From Penium margaritaceum (taxonomy: Eukaryota; Streptophyta; Zygnematophyceae; Desmidiales; Peniaceae), in the NCBI GenBank assembly GCA_023375785.1, contig SZWC01006835.1, positions 12,659 to 73,660 of the forward strand: a DNA stretch of 61,002 nt, in the 5' to 3' direction. The translations under genes were made by a program, and so were the position numbers. This document shows, piece after piece, positions 52,301 through 61,002 of the stretch. Each line of letters starts with the position of its first letter. Position 1 is the first letter of the stretch. The notes beneath the pieces were generated by a model, which made no database searches, was not told the DNA's origin, and was given only the letters and a program-made list of their open reading frames with translations.

Positions 52301-54165
52301 GCTCAACGGACAGTCGATTTGGCACCTAGACGCTCCTCTGACAGTGTTTAAATTGGTGATCCTAGTACAAAGGCCCTTGGCCTCAGTATCCGGGCGGACT
52401 ACAACGAGGTGTACTCGGTGTGTCCTGTCGGTCACGAGTTTGTCTCCTGATAGTTCTCCGTCTCTTGCGATACCTCAGCTGACCTTGCCGTGGTCAGAAC
52501 AAGCTGGGAGAAAATGGCTTAGCCACCTGGAGCTCTCCCTTGACGACGCCTGATCCAGACACATTGAAGGAGGAACTCTCAGTCCAGGATGTAGAGTTGT
52601 GGCATGCTGCTTATGAGGATGGGCTAAGAGCCGTGCATGAGCACGGTATCTATGAGCTTGTCGACCTCCCGCTTAGGCCGAAGGCTGTATAGCCAAGTGG
52701 GTCTTTCACAAGAAGGTGAAGCCTGATGGCACAGTAAATTGCTACAAGGCTCGCTTGATGGCTAAGGGGTTCTTACAAGTTGAGGGTGTAAATTTCACTG
52801 ACACCTTCACACCTGTTGATCGCATGACCACCGTTCGCGCTTTGTTCGGGGTTGTTTCTCACCACGACTGGGAGTTGCACCAGATGGATGTGAACAACAC
52901 CTTCCTCCATGGTACCTTAGAGGAAGAGATCTACATGGTCCAGCCACCTTGATTCGAGGTCAGTGACAAGGTCTGGTGCTTGTGCAAGGATTTATACAGC
53001 ATGAAACAGTGACCCAGGTGCCAGAATTTCACCGCCAACCCATTCCTCTTTCTCAGACAAATAGATGAGAGCTTCACCGCCATCCTCACCTATGTGGACG
53101 ACCTCCTGGTTGCATCTCCTTCTCTGGAGGCCATGAAGGAGGCCAAGGCAGTCCTTCATGCTGCCGATAGGATGAAGGATATTGGTCCTGCAGGTGTGTT
53201 TTCCGGGATGGAGATCGTACGTGATCGTCAGCGGCGGACACTCTTGCTAGATGAGACACATTACGCTCGCGTTGTGGGGGAGCGCTTTGCCAACCTCCTT
53301 GGTGCACTTCCCACAGCCTCCACATCACACCTGACAGGCAGGACTCTCTGAAGGTGGATGATCCAGTACAGCTAGGGAAGACAGTGGACCTGATCCTATA
53401 CTTGCTTGATTGACTCTTTGATGTACTTGGCGACTTCTACACATCCCAACATTGCCTTCGTCGTCAACTTCCTTACAAAAATTTCATAGTGTCCTCATGC
53501 AAGAGCCCTTCACGCAACTGTGCAAGTGGTGCGGTGTGTGGTCTCCACACCGTACCTCAGACTCTACTTTCAACGACAGATTTTGGTGGTTATCGACCAC
53601 TACCGAAACAGTGAGTGGACGTGGAGCCCTGATGGGAGGAGTCGGATAGGCTACGTGTTCTTGCTGGGTGGCACCATTGTGTCGTGGCGCAACGGCAAGA
53701 AGGGATGTATCGCACATGGCTCATTAGAGGTTGAGTATATTACGCTAAGGACAAGAGCTACTGAGGCGGTGTGGATGCAATGTCTATTTCGTGAGTTGCG
53801 TCATTCTATGCCTTGCATCATTGTACGTTATGATACCAAGAGTGCTCTTGCCATTGTAAAGAAATCTAGTGTATTTCATGCACGCACGAAGCACATTACT
53901 GTTGAGCATCACTTTGTGCGTGATCTTGTGGAGCGACAGGTGATCTCTGTCATCTTGGTCACCATAGACATGCTACGGGCTGACTTCCTGGCGAAGGCAC
54001 TCACTGTGGAAAGTCCATGGTGGCCATTTGTTGTGTCGTGCTTCGTACCTCACCTGAGAGTGGCTGAGAGTGGGGTGTGTGATTATGGACTATTGAGCAT
54101 CTTGTTATATACTTGTGTCAGTTCTATACGTGTATGGACATGTGTACCATGGGGTCAGGGGGGAC
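52301..54165 (+). pseudogene. Copia C reverse transcriptase and RNase H
   Basis: RT: LSVQDVELWHAAYEDGLRAVHEHGIYELVDLP (52570-52680), KPDGTVNCYKARLMAKGFLQVEGVNFTDTFTPVDRMTTVRALF and LHQMDVNNTFLHGTLEEEIYMVQPP (52716-52952), then a stop. After KVWCLCKDLYSMKQ comes LTYVDDLLVASPSLEAM (53085-53140; catalytic Asp pair intact) and MKDIGPAGVFSGMEIVRDRQRRTLLL. RNase H (53520-54173) is nearly continuous: SRIGYVFLLGGTIVSWRNGKKGCIAHGSLEVEYITL, RELRHSMPCIIVRYDTKSALAIVKKSSVFHARTKHITVEHHFVRDLV, DFLAKALTVESPWWPFV. Stops and frameshifts remain in RT. Confidence 0.9.
54154..54165 (+). promoter_or_regulatory. Polypurine tract of Copia C
   Basis: GTCAGGGGGGAC precedes the TGTTGTGA of the 3' LTR; its G run is the probable plus-strand primer. 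Confidence 0.75.
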
Positions 54166-54810
54166 TGTTGTGATGTGAGTCGTTCCCGTCTATTTGTACA
54201 GCTTATTGTTACCATTATACGTGTCCATACTCATGCAGATCCCTGATGCGGATGTAGCTGGCACCATGGCACAGACGGGTGGTGGCTCCAACCACCCGCA
54301 GCTACAAGACAACTGCCACAACATCCTGAGTACTTGCTAGAGTGCTTTGTGATTTTTTTGCACTTGCTAGAGTTTTCTTGGTGGACTGGGTCTTGATCCC
54401 GATTTTCATGTTTTACATCAGGTGTCTATTGACCGATGCCAGAACTTTACGCGTGACCAGTCATAGCATCCATCTCAAGATTTTGCATCTCTTGGTTCAG
54501 ACCGTGTTTTGCTTGGATGCATATGCGCAGAGTTACGACCAAAATTGTGAATTTGGGCCGCTTCTAGGACAAACTGACATTGCCGTGTGCATCACCCACC
54601 GTGCGCCGCGAAAGGTATTTATGATGTGTGCTTGTCAGTACTCATTTCTCTCTGTAGTATTAAGGTATTGGAGCTTTGGAGACTTTGTGCATCTTCGTAG
54701 CCTAACTGTTGGTGTTTCTTCCACATGCTTCCTTGCTACTACACCATTTGATTAAATTGTATTGCCATGTTAATAGCAGCAAGTCTAGAAAGCTTCCTAG
54801 CAGTTCCTCA
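54166..54810 (+). repeat. Copia C 3' LTR
   Basis: It starts TGTTGTGATGTGAGTC and ends near TTCCTCA; partner of 47129-47760. The following AGAAT is the likely target duplication. Confidence 0.9.
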
Positions 54811-54969
54811 AGAATTCCAACATTGCGCATAGCAAACTTGAACTTGTGCTACACAAATCTTTAGTGAGAAAGTGTGCACGCTACTGCCACATGTCAACGC
54901 CCATAACACAGACATAGCCACATGAAATATGTTTGCGTTTTGGAATGCTCGCTGCTGATTTTTCTGCCT
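54811..54969. other. Spacer between Copia C and Gypsy F
   Basis: 159 bp with no recognisable gene or repeat. Confidence 0.5.
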
Positions 54970-55512
54970 TGTTACATACCAGACGTACTCGAGTCCCTAA
55001 TCTCTCTGAGTGGGTACTTCTGTTGTTACACAAACAGCCCATCGTGTCACCAGACCGCGATATTCACTCCAACGGTCGAGGACAAACCGGCCAACTGCCC
55101 CCACCCTGAGTGAATCTTCCCGAACCTTCTGACAACTTTGATCACTCTCGCGAATTTACGATAGAAGTATCACGAACTTTCATCGACTTCTCGACGCACC
55201 GAGAAAAATCTGGATTTATAAAGATGTGTCTCGCATCTTCACCGTCAATTCTTGAAGATCCCCGATTTCTCGGCGGACCTTCTCGAATCCGACCATTCAC
55301 GACGTGGCTCCACACGCGTCTCTCGGGAATCGACCCAACGACCCCGACAATGCCTCATTCGTAACTCGACACCTGTATATATATGTTCGGTCATTCCGAT
55401 ACTTGCCATCGAAGTACACTTACCTCTAATTATAAATTACTCAAGTGTCCCAAATCGTGTTCTGCCTTGTAACTTCTACCTGTTCACCATCTATGCTCCG
55501 TTCGGAAAAACA
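54970..55512 (+). repeat. Gypsy F 5' LTR
   Basis: It starts TGTTACATACC and ends AAAACA just before the primer site (543 bp). It is co-linear with 60367-60771 for about 400 bp. It includes a conserved TTTATAAAG box. Confidence 0.92.
55215..55223 (+). promoter_or_regulatory. TATA-like box in the Gypsy F 5' LTR
   Basis: TTTATAAAG is kept in the 3' LTR at 60613-60621. It is followed in both LTRs by a small stem (AAGATG ... CATCTT). It is a good candidate for the LTR promoter core. Confidence 0.6.
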
Positions 55513-55514
55513 CT

Positions 55515-55526
55515 TGGTATCAGAGT
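55515..55526 (+). promoter_or_regulatory. Gypsy F primer binding site
   Basis: TGGTATCAGAGT matches the initiator tRNA-Met complement at 11 of 12 positions and lies 2 bases after the LTR. Confidence 0.88.
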
Positions 55527-55639
55527 GTAGCGGTGCATGAGAGGCATCTGACTACTTTATCCATCCAGAGGACTACCTCGCACAAGCCGTCAGTGCATCT
55601 CGCACGTCAAGAATTTGCAGAATTCACGCTTACGACGTG

Positions 55640-56880
55640 AGGTGAGTGAACGCAACTGACGACCAGCAGCGGGTCTTCGGCGATGACTTTGGCGATGGAG
55701 GAGGAGAACATGCCGATGCACGCGAACCTTGGAGCGACAGCGAATGCTGGTGTGGCCGGCTATGCGGCAGCTGGATCAACCCATATGGCTTTGACAACAA
55801 ATCCGGTCGCGGACACAACGGCTATAAACCAGCCACCCCTATTATCAACCTTGACGACGTCAGCAAGGATGACAGGTGGCACTAGAGAGTAGGCGCGGAT
55901 CAACGAGGAACTGGCGAACCGGATCTCCACGCTTGAAGGTGGCTGGTTTATAGCCGTTGAGTTGTTGGATCTCCAACAACTCAACGTCACCATGGAGGCT
56001 CTTCGCAACGCAAGCGCATGTGTAGCGGTGCTCGTAGAGAGAAATTCCCAACTCTTTAGCGAACCCAAAAATTTTCCGGCTCCACCAAATGCGTTCGATC
56101 CTGCAAACTCAAAAGGACTGACGGTTTGGATGTGGCTGACGAGTTTGTTGGTGTACTTCACCATTGCTGGGGTCAACAATGATCAGAAGAAAATTGACCT
56201 CGCAACCGCGCTTTTACATGGCACGGTGCTAAGTTGGTGGTCCGATCTAAAGACCATCCAACGGAAGCAGGAGATTGGCGGAGCATTATCAACGGCCAAC
56301 GGCGCTCGTCTTATATCACCGACCGTAGGCGTTCTACCCTTGGAGCAGACCAATCCACAGTGGCAAGACGTTCTGGCGCCACCAACCGACTGGAATGAAT
56401 TATCGCCAGCGATGCTCGTACGCTTTAGATGACGGAATGAAAATTTCGACACACGGTACAAGCTCCAACGTCTCTGTCAGCAATCCAGCATGGCAGAGTA
56501 TACGTGGAGATTCCGCGAGATCATCACCGTAGCAGACATCTCCCATGAAGAACTCTGCTTTCACTACAACAACGGCCTCAAGCAAGATATCCGGAGAGCA
56601 ATCGCTATATTTGGCATCCAAACTGGCTTACCGTGAATGATCGCAACAACAGAAAGTAACGACAGTGCCAAATACAATGCTCGGATCAATGAATCCTGCC
56701 TCCTAACCACAATCATCATGGAAATGGAAAGAACCAGTCAATGGACTCCTCGACTCCGATAGAAGTGAACGCCAATGACCAGAGAGATACGCAAACCTGC
56801 TACAACTACGGAAAAGTTGGGCACATTTCTCGCAACTTCCATAGCAAGCAGCAGGCCAAAAAGGAGGGGAAGTTGTAGAA
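55640..56880 (+). pseudogene. Gypsy F gag
   Basis: The capsid-like core is in frame 55962-56432: FPAPPNAFDPANSKGLTVWMWLTSLLVYFTIAGVNNDQKKIDLATALLHGTVLSWWSDLKTIQ, ending shortly after AMLVRFR at a stop. Further gag pieces follow (56440-56640: AEYTWRFREIITVADISHEELCFHYNNGLKQDI). The zinc knuckle at 56787-56830 reads CYNYGKVGHISRNF: the second Cys is Tyr and the last is Phe, so it is non-functional. The 5' part contains two strong inverted repeats (55816-55986). The N-terminal start is uncertain, probably near 55684 in the MTLAMEEENMPMHAN frame. Confidence 0.8.
55816..55986 (+). repeat. Two nested perfect inverted repeats in Gypsy F gag
   Basis: A 22-bp arm at 55816-55837 (CAACGGCTATAAACC...) has its exact reverse complement at 55938-55959, 100 nt away. 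Overlapping the right arm, 55955-55969 (CGTTGAGTTGTTGGA) pairs exactly with 55972-55986 across 2 nt. The RNA could form either a long stem or a tight 15-bp hairpin, which compete for 55955-55959. Protein-coding constraint does not explain this. Confidence 0.85.
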
Positions 56881-57700
56881 ATTTTATTCGAGAAACAGTA
56901 AAGCGCAGGAGTAAACGGTGCAACTCTTGTCCGTGAGGAGCAATCTGCGCCAAAGGATTGTCCATCTGTACGGCCTACATCACAATAGAGGGTTTTTGAG
57001 ATTGCGAAGTTCGACGAGGGGTTCGAGGATGACCAATCGACGATACTGCTAAAAGTTCAGTCTCGAGGATGCATAAGTCACAGAATGGTACCAGCACTAT
57101 TGCATGGAGGAGCTTAACATGGCGTCGTGAGAAACGACATGGTTTGCAAATAGGGTTTGTAGACCGAACAAGGGGTGTTTGCAGGAAATACCGTCGACGG
57201 GAGATTACAGACACAGACTCAAAAAATCACTACGACTACCAATGGGAGATCCACGGGATGTAACAATCAGGAGGTCTTGTCCAATGAGTGATCAAAAAAT
57301 CATCCTCAGACGAGATTTCTTGTACTGGTACAATCTGCAGGTTGACTGGAACATCGGCAATGTCTACGTGGAGATCGACGGTGCCAAACAACAACTTCCA
57401 CGTGTGGGACGGAAGCCGACAGCGGAAGCAACAGAGGTGTAAGCAGCCGAGGAAGTCGTGAAAGCCAAAAAGCGACAACCTGTGCTACCAATACCGCTCA
57501 ATGTGGCCAAGCATTGTATACGACAAGGAGCTCGTACGTGGCTCATACATATCGAGCCAATGGAAGAAGCAGAAGTGGCAGTAGTTGGCTCATCATCAGC
57601 CTCATCGGCATCAACAAAGTTTGTGATGGGATCCGAAGAGTTTGCACCACTCATCCAGGAGTTTGTGAACTTCTTCCCCAACGAACTCCCAAGAACCTTA
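56881..57700 (+). pseudogene. Gypsy F protease and pre-RT region
   Basis: It is co-linear with Gypsy C 11290-12060. No clean protease motif is found; the region is broken into short frames. The frame 57458-57712 holds RQPVLPIPLNVAKHCIRQGARTWLIHIEP and EFAPLIQEFVNFFPNELPRTLPPQ, the usual segment just before RT (EFxDVFPxxLPxxLPP). Confidence 0.7.
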
Positions 57701-58610
57701 CCTCCTCAATGAGACATCGACCATCGCATCAAACAAAGGCAGGACAGCAGACCTACAGTTCGAGGGGCCTACCAGATGAGCGATCACGAGCTGACCGAGC
57801 TAAAAAAACAACTCGACCAGATGCTTAGTCAAGGGTTCATCCGCCCTTCCACGCCAGCATACGCCGCACCAGTAGTGTTTGTAAAAAAATAAAACTGGTG
57901 AGATGCGGATGTGGGTGGACTATTGTGCGTTGAACGACGCTACCATCAAGAACTGCTACCCTCTTCCCTGAGCTTATGGACTTTTCGACCAACTCCGAGG
58001 GGCTCAAGTTTTCAGCAAAATCAACTTATGCAACGGATATCACCAGATACACGTGGCAGACGCCGAAATCAAGAAGACGGCGTTCCGAACCTGCTACGTG
58101 CACTTCGAGTTCACGGTAGTTTCATTCGGAGGAGCAAATTCCCGGACACGTTTATGGTGGCAATGAAAAACATCTTCCACCCATACCTTGACGATTTCTT
58201 TGTCGTGCATCTTGACGACATCCTAGTACACGGCCGCACCCTGGAGGAGCACGATGGACATCTTCGAAAAGTCCTCGAAGTTTTACAAAGAGAGAAATTT
58301 TTCAAAAACTCTCAAAATGCGACTTTGGTTGTTTTTCGATCAAGTTTTTGGGCCACGTCATCAACGGTGGACAGATCACCATGGATCCGAAAAGAGTGGC
58401 AGCAGTCGCTGATTGGCCAACGCCGACCAACGTTCCAGAAATTCAGGTTTTCCTCGGTTTCTATAATTACTACCAGCGATTCGTACGGGGTTACTCCCGG
58501 GTGTGAGCGCCTCTTTCTGACCTCCCTCAAAAAGAAAACGAGTGGCGGTGGGGAGACAGCGAACAAGAAGCGTTCACCGCTTTGCAGAAACCTCTGACCT
58601 CGGCGCCAGT
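57701..58610 (+). pseudogene. Gypsy F reverse transcriptase
   Basis: It starts after the LPP motif with the shifted remnants IDHRIKQRQDSRPTV and [39 protein letters not shown]. Then come MRMWVDYCALNDATIKNCYPLP, SKINLCNGYHQIHVADAEIKKTAFRTCY and HFEFTVVSFG. The catalytic region VVHLDDILVHGRTLEEHDGHLRKVLEVLQREKFF (frame 57911-58597) has HLDD in place of YLDD with both Asp kept. The next block, GHVINGGQITMDPKRVAAVADWPTP, is in another frame. Several frameshifts are present. Confidence 0.87.
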
Positions 58611-59030
58611 CCTACAATTAGCCGATCCAACGGTCGACTACGTCATGGCCACAGATGCATCAGACTGAGCCATTGGTGTAGTCTTCCTGCGAGACCACAG
58701 CAACGGCGAGCAACCGGTTGCCTACATGTCTCAAAAACTACGAGGACCGGGACTCAACTACGTCGTACACGAGAAAGAAATGTTGGCGGTCGTGCACGCG
58801 TTCAAGACATGGTGGTCTTACCTGGAGTGCCGGCAATGCATTGTGCGAACCGACCATCATGCATTGAAATATTTGAAGACGCAGCCGAACCTCTGTCGAC
58901 GTCAAACCAATGGATAGAGTTCCTTGAATCCGGGTTCGACTACGATATCGAGTACCGGCCAGGCAACATCAACCTGGCGGACGCGCTCAACTGCCAACCA
59001 GATTTAATGGCTGAGGTGACAACGCTATAG
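58611..59030 (+). pseudogene. Gypsy F RNase H
   Basis: DYVMATDASD, stop, AIGVVFLRDHSNGEQPVAYMSQKLRGPGLNYVVHEKEMLAVVHAFKTWWSYLECRQCIVRTDHHALKYLKTQPNL, then after a frameshift WIEFLESGFDYDIEYRPGNINLADALNCQPD. This is the standard Ty3/gypsy RNase H with its catalytic Asp (TDAS) and TDHH motif. Confidence 0.9.
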
Positions 59031-59912
59031 CTACAACGAGACCCGTACCTCGAGCGGCTGTTCGCACGAGGCTACAATCAGCACGGCGGGTACGACAAGG
59101 AAAAATTCTGGCACGGCGCACCCTATTAGACTGCGTTTCACTCGTCAGGTGGTCATCCCCCCGAACGAAGAACTTCGCCGAATGCTCCTCGAAGAATGCC
59201 AGGACATAGGAACAGGTGGACACTTCGAAGAGGACAAAACGTTGAAAAGGCTGGCGAAAAACTATTGGTGGGACAAGATGCAATCTGTCGCAGCTTTTGC
59301 AAAAGCTGCGACACCTGTCAACGACAAAAATACCGTCGCACGCGACCACCCGGACTTTTGCAACCGCTCCCTATTCCAACGGAACTGTGGGTTGACATCT
59401 CCATGGACTTCGTCACAAGATTACTGGTCACACATGAGGGATATGACGCAATCCTCGTGGTCGTCGACAGGTTTTCCAAAATGTTCCACTTCATTCCGAC
59501 AATGACCACGGTCACCGCCAAGGGAACAACACATTTATTTCTAAACAACATCGTGCGGCTACATGGTGTATCAAGAACTATCACAAGCGACAGAGACAGT
59601 CGATTCACCAGCCGTTTTTGGCGTGAACTGATGACTCGCTACGACAACAAAATTCAACTTTCAACGGCGTTTCATCCTCAAACCGTCGGTCAAACCAAGC
59701 AAATCAATCAGACGCTCGAACAACTAATCCGAACACTATGCGAACCTCACGGGTCGGATTGGGCACAAAAACTCTCGACTGCCAGAATCGCATATAATTC
59801 GGCAGTTTCTACCGCAATAGGTAAACCTCCCTTTGAAGTGGTGTATGGCAAACTCCCCGCCACACCAGCCGGACTACGAAGTCGCAGCAACATTCCCGCG
59901 ATTGATGTTTAA
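59031..59912 (+). pseudogene. Gypsy F integrase
   Basis: The zinc domain is in frame 59149-59310 (NEELRRMLLEECQDIGTGGHFEEDKTLKRLAKNYWWDKMQ) and continues in frame 59196-59912 with CKSCDTCQRQKYRRTRPPGLLQPLPIPTELWVDISMDFVTRL (first Asp), LVVVDRFSKMFHFIP, TITSDRDSRFTSRFWREL (second Asp), FHPQTVGQTKQINQTLEQ (catalytic Glu replaced by Lys: usual DGQTE), and SDWAQKLSTARIAYNSAVSTAIGKPPFEVVYGKLP. One frameshift near 59300 and the Glu-to-Lys change disable it. Confidence 0.9.
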
Positions 59913-60354
59913 CGCCGGGACTTCACCACCATCTGGGAGGAAACACGGCAAACCCTCGCGAAGACATAAGCAGCGATGAAGGGAGCAGGTGAGCGACATC
60001 GCAACGACGATGTCTTCGCTACTGGCGACAAACATCAAACCCCGTGGGGTTGACTGTTTAAAGCTCAAACCCCGATGGTTGGGACCGTTTGAGATTGAGC
60101 ACATGGAAACCCCTGTAGTTGAGCGACTCAAAATCCCTTACACTATGCATGTTCATCTGGTGTTCCATGTCAGCAGACTCAAGCACTACCGAGACCAGGG
60201 AGAGAACTTCCCAAGTAGGAATGTCCCTCCCCCGCCTCCCGTTGAAGTGGTCAAGGAACCCTACGACAACCTCCGAGACGTCGATCACCCAATCAACGGC
60301 TATTACTATCGTCACCGGGCCATGTATTTACGCGCGCCGGGATGTCGCGGCTAA
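59913..60354 (+). pseudogene. Gypsy F integrase C-terminal region
   Basis: After a stop, frame 59989-60354 has GVDCLKLKPRWLGPFEIEHMETPVVERLKIPYTMHVHLVFHVSRLKHYRDQGE, the GPY/F-type module found at the end of Ty3/gypsy integrases. It ends in YDNLRDVDHPINGYYYRHRAMYLRAPGCRG, which aligns with the end of the chromodomain-like tail of Gypsy C (LQDIDRLIDGYYRGH). The chromodomain core is missing here. Confidence 0.82.
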
Positions 60355-60366
60355 AAGGGGGGGAAG
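60353..60366 (+). promoter_or_regulatory. Polypurine tract of Gypsy F
   Basis: AAAAGGGGGGGAAG lies immediately before the 3' LTR TGTTACG. Confidence 0.88.
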
Positions 60367-60771
60367 TGTTACGTATTAGACGTACAAGAGTCCCTAATCT
60401 CTCTGAGTGGGCATTTCTATTATTACACAAATAGACCATCGCGTCGCGAGACCGCGATATTCACTTTGATGGTGGAGGACAAACCGGCCAACTACCCCCA
60501 CCTTCAGTGAATCTTCCCGAACCTTCCGACAACTTCGACCACTATCGCGAATTTACGACAGAAGTATCACGACCTTTCGGTCGACTTTTTGACGCACCGA
60601 GATAAATGTGGATTTATAAAGATGCATCTCGCATCTTCACTGTTGATTCTCAAAGACCCCCAATTTCTCGGCGGACCTTCTCAAATCCGAGCACTCACGA
60701 CGCGGCTCTGAGCGCGTCGCTTGACAATCGACCCAACGATCCCGACTATGCCTCATTCGTAACTCAACACT
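60367..60771 (+). repeat. Gypsy F 3' LTR, truncated
   Basis: It starts TGTTACGTATTAGACG and follows the 5' LTR to 'cattcgtaactcaacac'. The last about 140 bp of the 5' LTR (tatatatatgttcgg and on) have no counterpart, and unrelated sequence begins. Confidence 0.88.
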
Positions 60772-60892
60772 TGTTGGGTTACGTAGTAACCATTGTCATC
60801 AAAATTTAGACAGAAACTGGAAAACAAATTTCGGCATAGTTCCGCGTTTTCAAATATGACAATGTGTGTAAAGGCTTCTGTGTGTGTTTTCT
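60772..60892. other. Unassigned 3' flank
   Basis: About 120 bp of AT-rich sequence with no recognisable feature. Confidence 0.4.
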
Positions 60893-60908
60893 GTGTATAT
60901 GTATGTAT

Positions 60909-60979
<71 letters not shown>

Positions 60980-61002
60980 TGTGTGTGTGTGTGTGTGTGT
61001 GG
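60893..61002. repeat. (TG)n microsatellite
   Basis: Starts with TATATGTATGTATG and runs as nearly pure TG to the end of the window, with one CGCG interruption at about 60976. Confidence 0.95.

Larger units (their letters stand above)
47129..54810 (+). mobile_element. Copia C: near full-length Ty1/copia element
   Basis: A 5' LTR (47129-47760), primer site, leader, gag (48513 on), protease, integrase, repeat-rich linker, RT, RNase H, purine tract and 3' LTR (54166-54810) are present in the standard order. Flanks AGAAG (47124-47128) and AGAAT (54811-54815) are the likely target duplication. It is the least truncated Copia here, but the frame has many stops and the integrase has lost an Asp. Confidence 0.92.
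54970..60771 (+). mobile_element. Gypsy F: Ty3/gypsy element, nearly complete
   Basis: A 5' LTR (54970-55512), primer site, gag, protease, RT, RNase H, integrase, C-terminal domain, purine tract and 3' LTR (60367 to about 60771, truncated) are present. It serves as the reference for Gypsy C and E. The domain order identifies Ty3/gypsy. The frame has multiple stops and shifts. The RT motif is HLDD and the integrase Glu is Lys, so it is non-functional. Confidence 0.92.

Overview
The window looks like a block of transposon-packed eukaryotic nuclear DNA, most likely from a green plant or streptophyte alga. The reasons are LTR retrotransposons primed by initiator tRNA-Met (primer sites at or close to TGGTATCAGAGC), Ty1/copia and chromovirus-type Ty3/gypsy polyproteins, BED-finger and DUF659-type hAT transposases, a plant-type MULE with FAR1/SWIM/CCHC domains, and GT-AG introns of about 86-98 bp. 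A charophyte such as Chara would fit, but that is a guess. I find no convincing host gene, no RNA gene and no CRISPR array. Nearly every base pair that can be assigned belongs to a decayed mobile element.

Layout. 1-682: GC-rich low complexity followed by a (CTG/GCT)n tract. 683-1463: unassigned. 1464-about 1608: truncated Gypsy LTR. 1803-2440: solo Copia LTR. 2615-11168 (minus): Copia A, with two LTRs, pol, gag and a trinucleotide-rich leader. 11169-18968 (plus): Gypsy C, split by hAT-1 (12930-16582). About 18985-35340 (minus): Copia D, split by the 10-kb hAT-2 (24450-34502), which carries a MULE (about 24860-30360) and its own DUF659 transposase. About 35380-39290 (minus): Gypsy E. About 39425-47112 (minus): Copia B, with a Gypsy solo LTR inside its own LTR. 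47129-54810 (plus): Copia C with both LTRs. 54970-60771 (plus): Gypsy F with a complete 5' LTR and truncated 3' LTR. The window ends in a (TG)n microsatellite.

The elements nest. The hAT copies lie inside retrotransposon genes and are flanked by 8-bp target duplications that can be read directly, exact for hAT-2. The MULE lies inside hAT-2. All coding regions carry stops, frameshifts, deletions or altered catalytic residues, so none appears autonomous now. Several splice junctions and catalytic motifs remain readable.

Features not explained by standard element anatomy include trinucleotide-rich leaders shared by two related Copia elements, 36-bp proline-rich minisatellites in the integrase-RT linker of three Copia elements, long perfect palindromes in Gypsy F gag and in the MULE 5' region, and subterminal repeat arrays in both hAT elements. 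A perfect 190-bp duplication around a single N (8063-8443) is probably an assembly artefact.
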